Position numbers and translations under genes: made by a program
In this document: positions 63,822 through 64,000 of the stretch, piece after piece
How positions within the stretch are numbered: position 1 is the stretch's first letter
Layout of the letters: each line of letters begins with the position of its first letter
The notes under the pieces: generated by a model
What the model was told of the DNA's origin: nothing
Database searches by the model: none
What the model saw: the letters and a program-made list of their open reading frames with translations, nothing else
DNA from: Burkholderiaceae bacterium
GTDB taxonomy: Bacteria; Pseudomonadota; Gammaproteobacteria; Burkholderiales; Burkholderiaceae_F
Assembly (NCBI GenBank): GCA_022843955.1
Contig: JALHMQ010000006.1
Location: 124,001-188,000, forward strand
Direction: 5' to 3'
Length of the DNA stretch: 64,000 nt

Positions 63822-64000
63822 TCACCAGCGACCCGGGCCGGACGTCTGATTACCGCCGACCACGCCGGCGGCCAGGCCCGGTCGGCCGACGTGGCACAGG
63901 TCGCAGCGCTGCATGTCCCAGGCAACGGTGCCGTTATGGCACATGCCGCAGAACTTCCCCTCGACCATGTCCAGCATTTTCACGTCGTTGGCTCCGGCAC
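63822..64000 (-). CDS. CXXCH cytochrome, C-terminal part (cut by window edge)
   Basis: The minus strand is open from the right edge to a TGA at 63824-63822 and reads NDVKMLDMVEGKFCGMCHNG, then TVAWDMQRCDLCHVGRPG, ending NQTSGPGRW. Two CXXCH motifs (CGMCH, CDLCH) with KMLDMVEGKFCGMCHNG are typical of c7/c3-type multihaem cytochromes, whose repeats read FCGxCHNG...CxxCH. The rest of the gene lies beyond the window. It ends 13 bases before the NHL lipoprotein start, so the multihaem operon begins outside this window. Confidence 0.8.
   Translation of the reverse strand, partial: AGANDVKMLDMVEGKFCGMCHNGTVAWDMQRCDLCHVGRPGLAAGVVGGNQTSGPGRW

Overview
The window is GC-rich, densely packed DNA, probably chromosomal, from a beta-proteobacterium (Burkholderiales or Rhodocyclales-like). 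Codon third positions are mostly G or C, coding density is high, and many start and stop codons overlap (ATGA, GTGA, TTGA). No rRNA, tRNA, CRISPR array, transposase or phage gene was recognised. The abundance of c-type cytochromes, System II cytochrome maturation, SCO proteins, a giant multicopper oxidase and a RegB/RegA pair points to an organism with elaborate respiratory and metal-linked redox metabolism.

Layout. 1-6201: a LysR regulator cut by the left edge, divergent from a CoA-thioester pathway (MaoC-like hydratase, acyl-CoA dehydrogenase, CaiB CoA-transferase, MmgE/PrpD protein), then an epoxide-hydrolase-like enzyme on the other strand. 6202-7980: a gene remnant with a frameshift, a BLUF-domain protein lacking the key tyrosine, and a 517-base gap with an AT-rich palindrome. 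7981-17459: an atypical type II secretion-like operon (gspG, gspF, gspE, PilM/N/O/P-like genes, a secretin with a C-terminal cohesin-like domain, three more pseudopilins), followed by a two-CXXCH cytochrome. 18642-20961: three genes resembling a minimal functional-amyloid (Fap-like) or peptide-export unit: a small exported protein with a bacteriocin-leader-like motif, an exported C39-like cysteine peptidase and an outer-membrane barrel carrying an N-terminal helix-turn-helix-like domain. 21302-23248: a lipoprotein with a Pro/Thr/Ser linker.

23481-36034 (minus strand): a giant (about 2150 residue) multicopper oxidase followed by a YVTN propeller, two SCO proteins, a cytochrome c/periplasmic-binding fusion and a parvulin. 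The set recalls the mof manganese-oxidase locus of Leptothrix. It is divergent from regB-regA (36303-38303), and the gap between them carries a long direct repeat. 38486-45696: a surface-polysaccharide operon (TPR protein, GT9 protein, methyltransferase, ABC-2 permease and ATPase, two glycosyltransferases).

45716-55558: signalling. A hybrid PAS/REC/Hpt kinase comes first, then an operon of Sel1-repeat protein, monoheme cytochrome c and two two-component-type propeller proteins. An NtrC-family regulator and a sensor kinase follow, then another Sel1 protein. Sigma54-type promoters sit just upstream of both Sel1 genes, so the pair plus its two target units looks like a self-contained regulon. 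55569-64000 (minus strand): a multiheme electron-transfer cluster read from the right edge: CXXCH cytochrome (cut), two NHL-type lipoproteins, an 11-CXXCH cytochrome, ResB, CcsA, a TPR protein and a TlpA-like thioredoxin.

Functions are assigned from recognisable motifs and gene order by eye. Start codons are choices from ribosome-site spacing and gene overlap.
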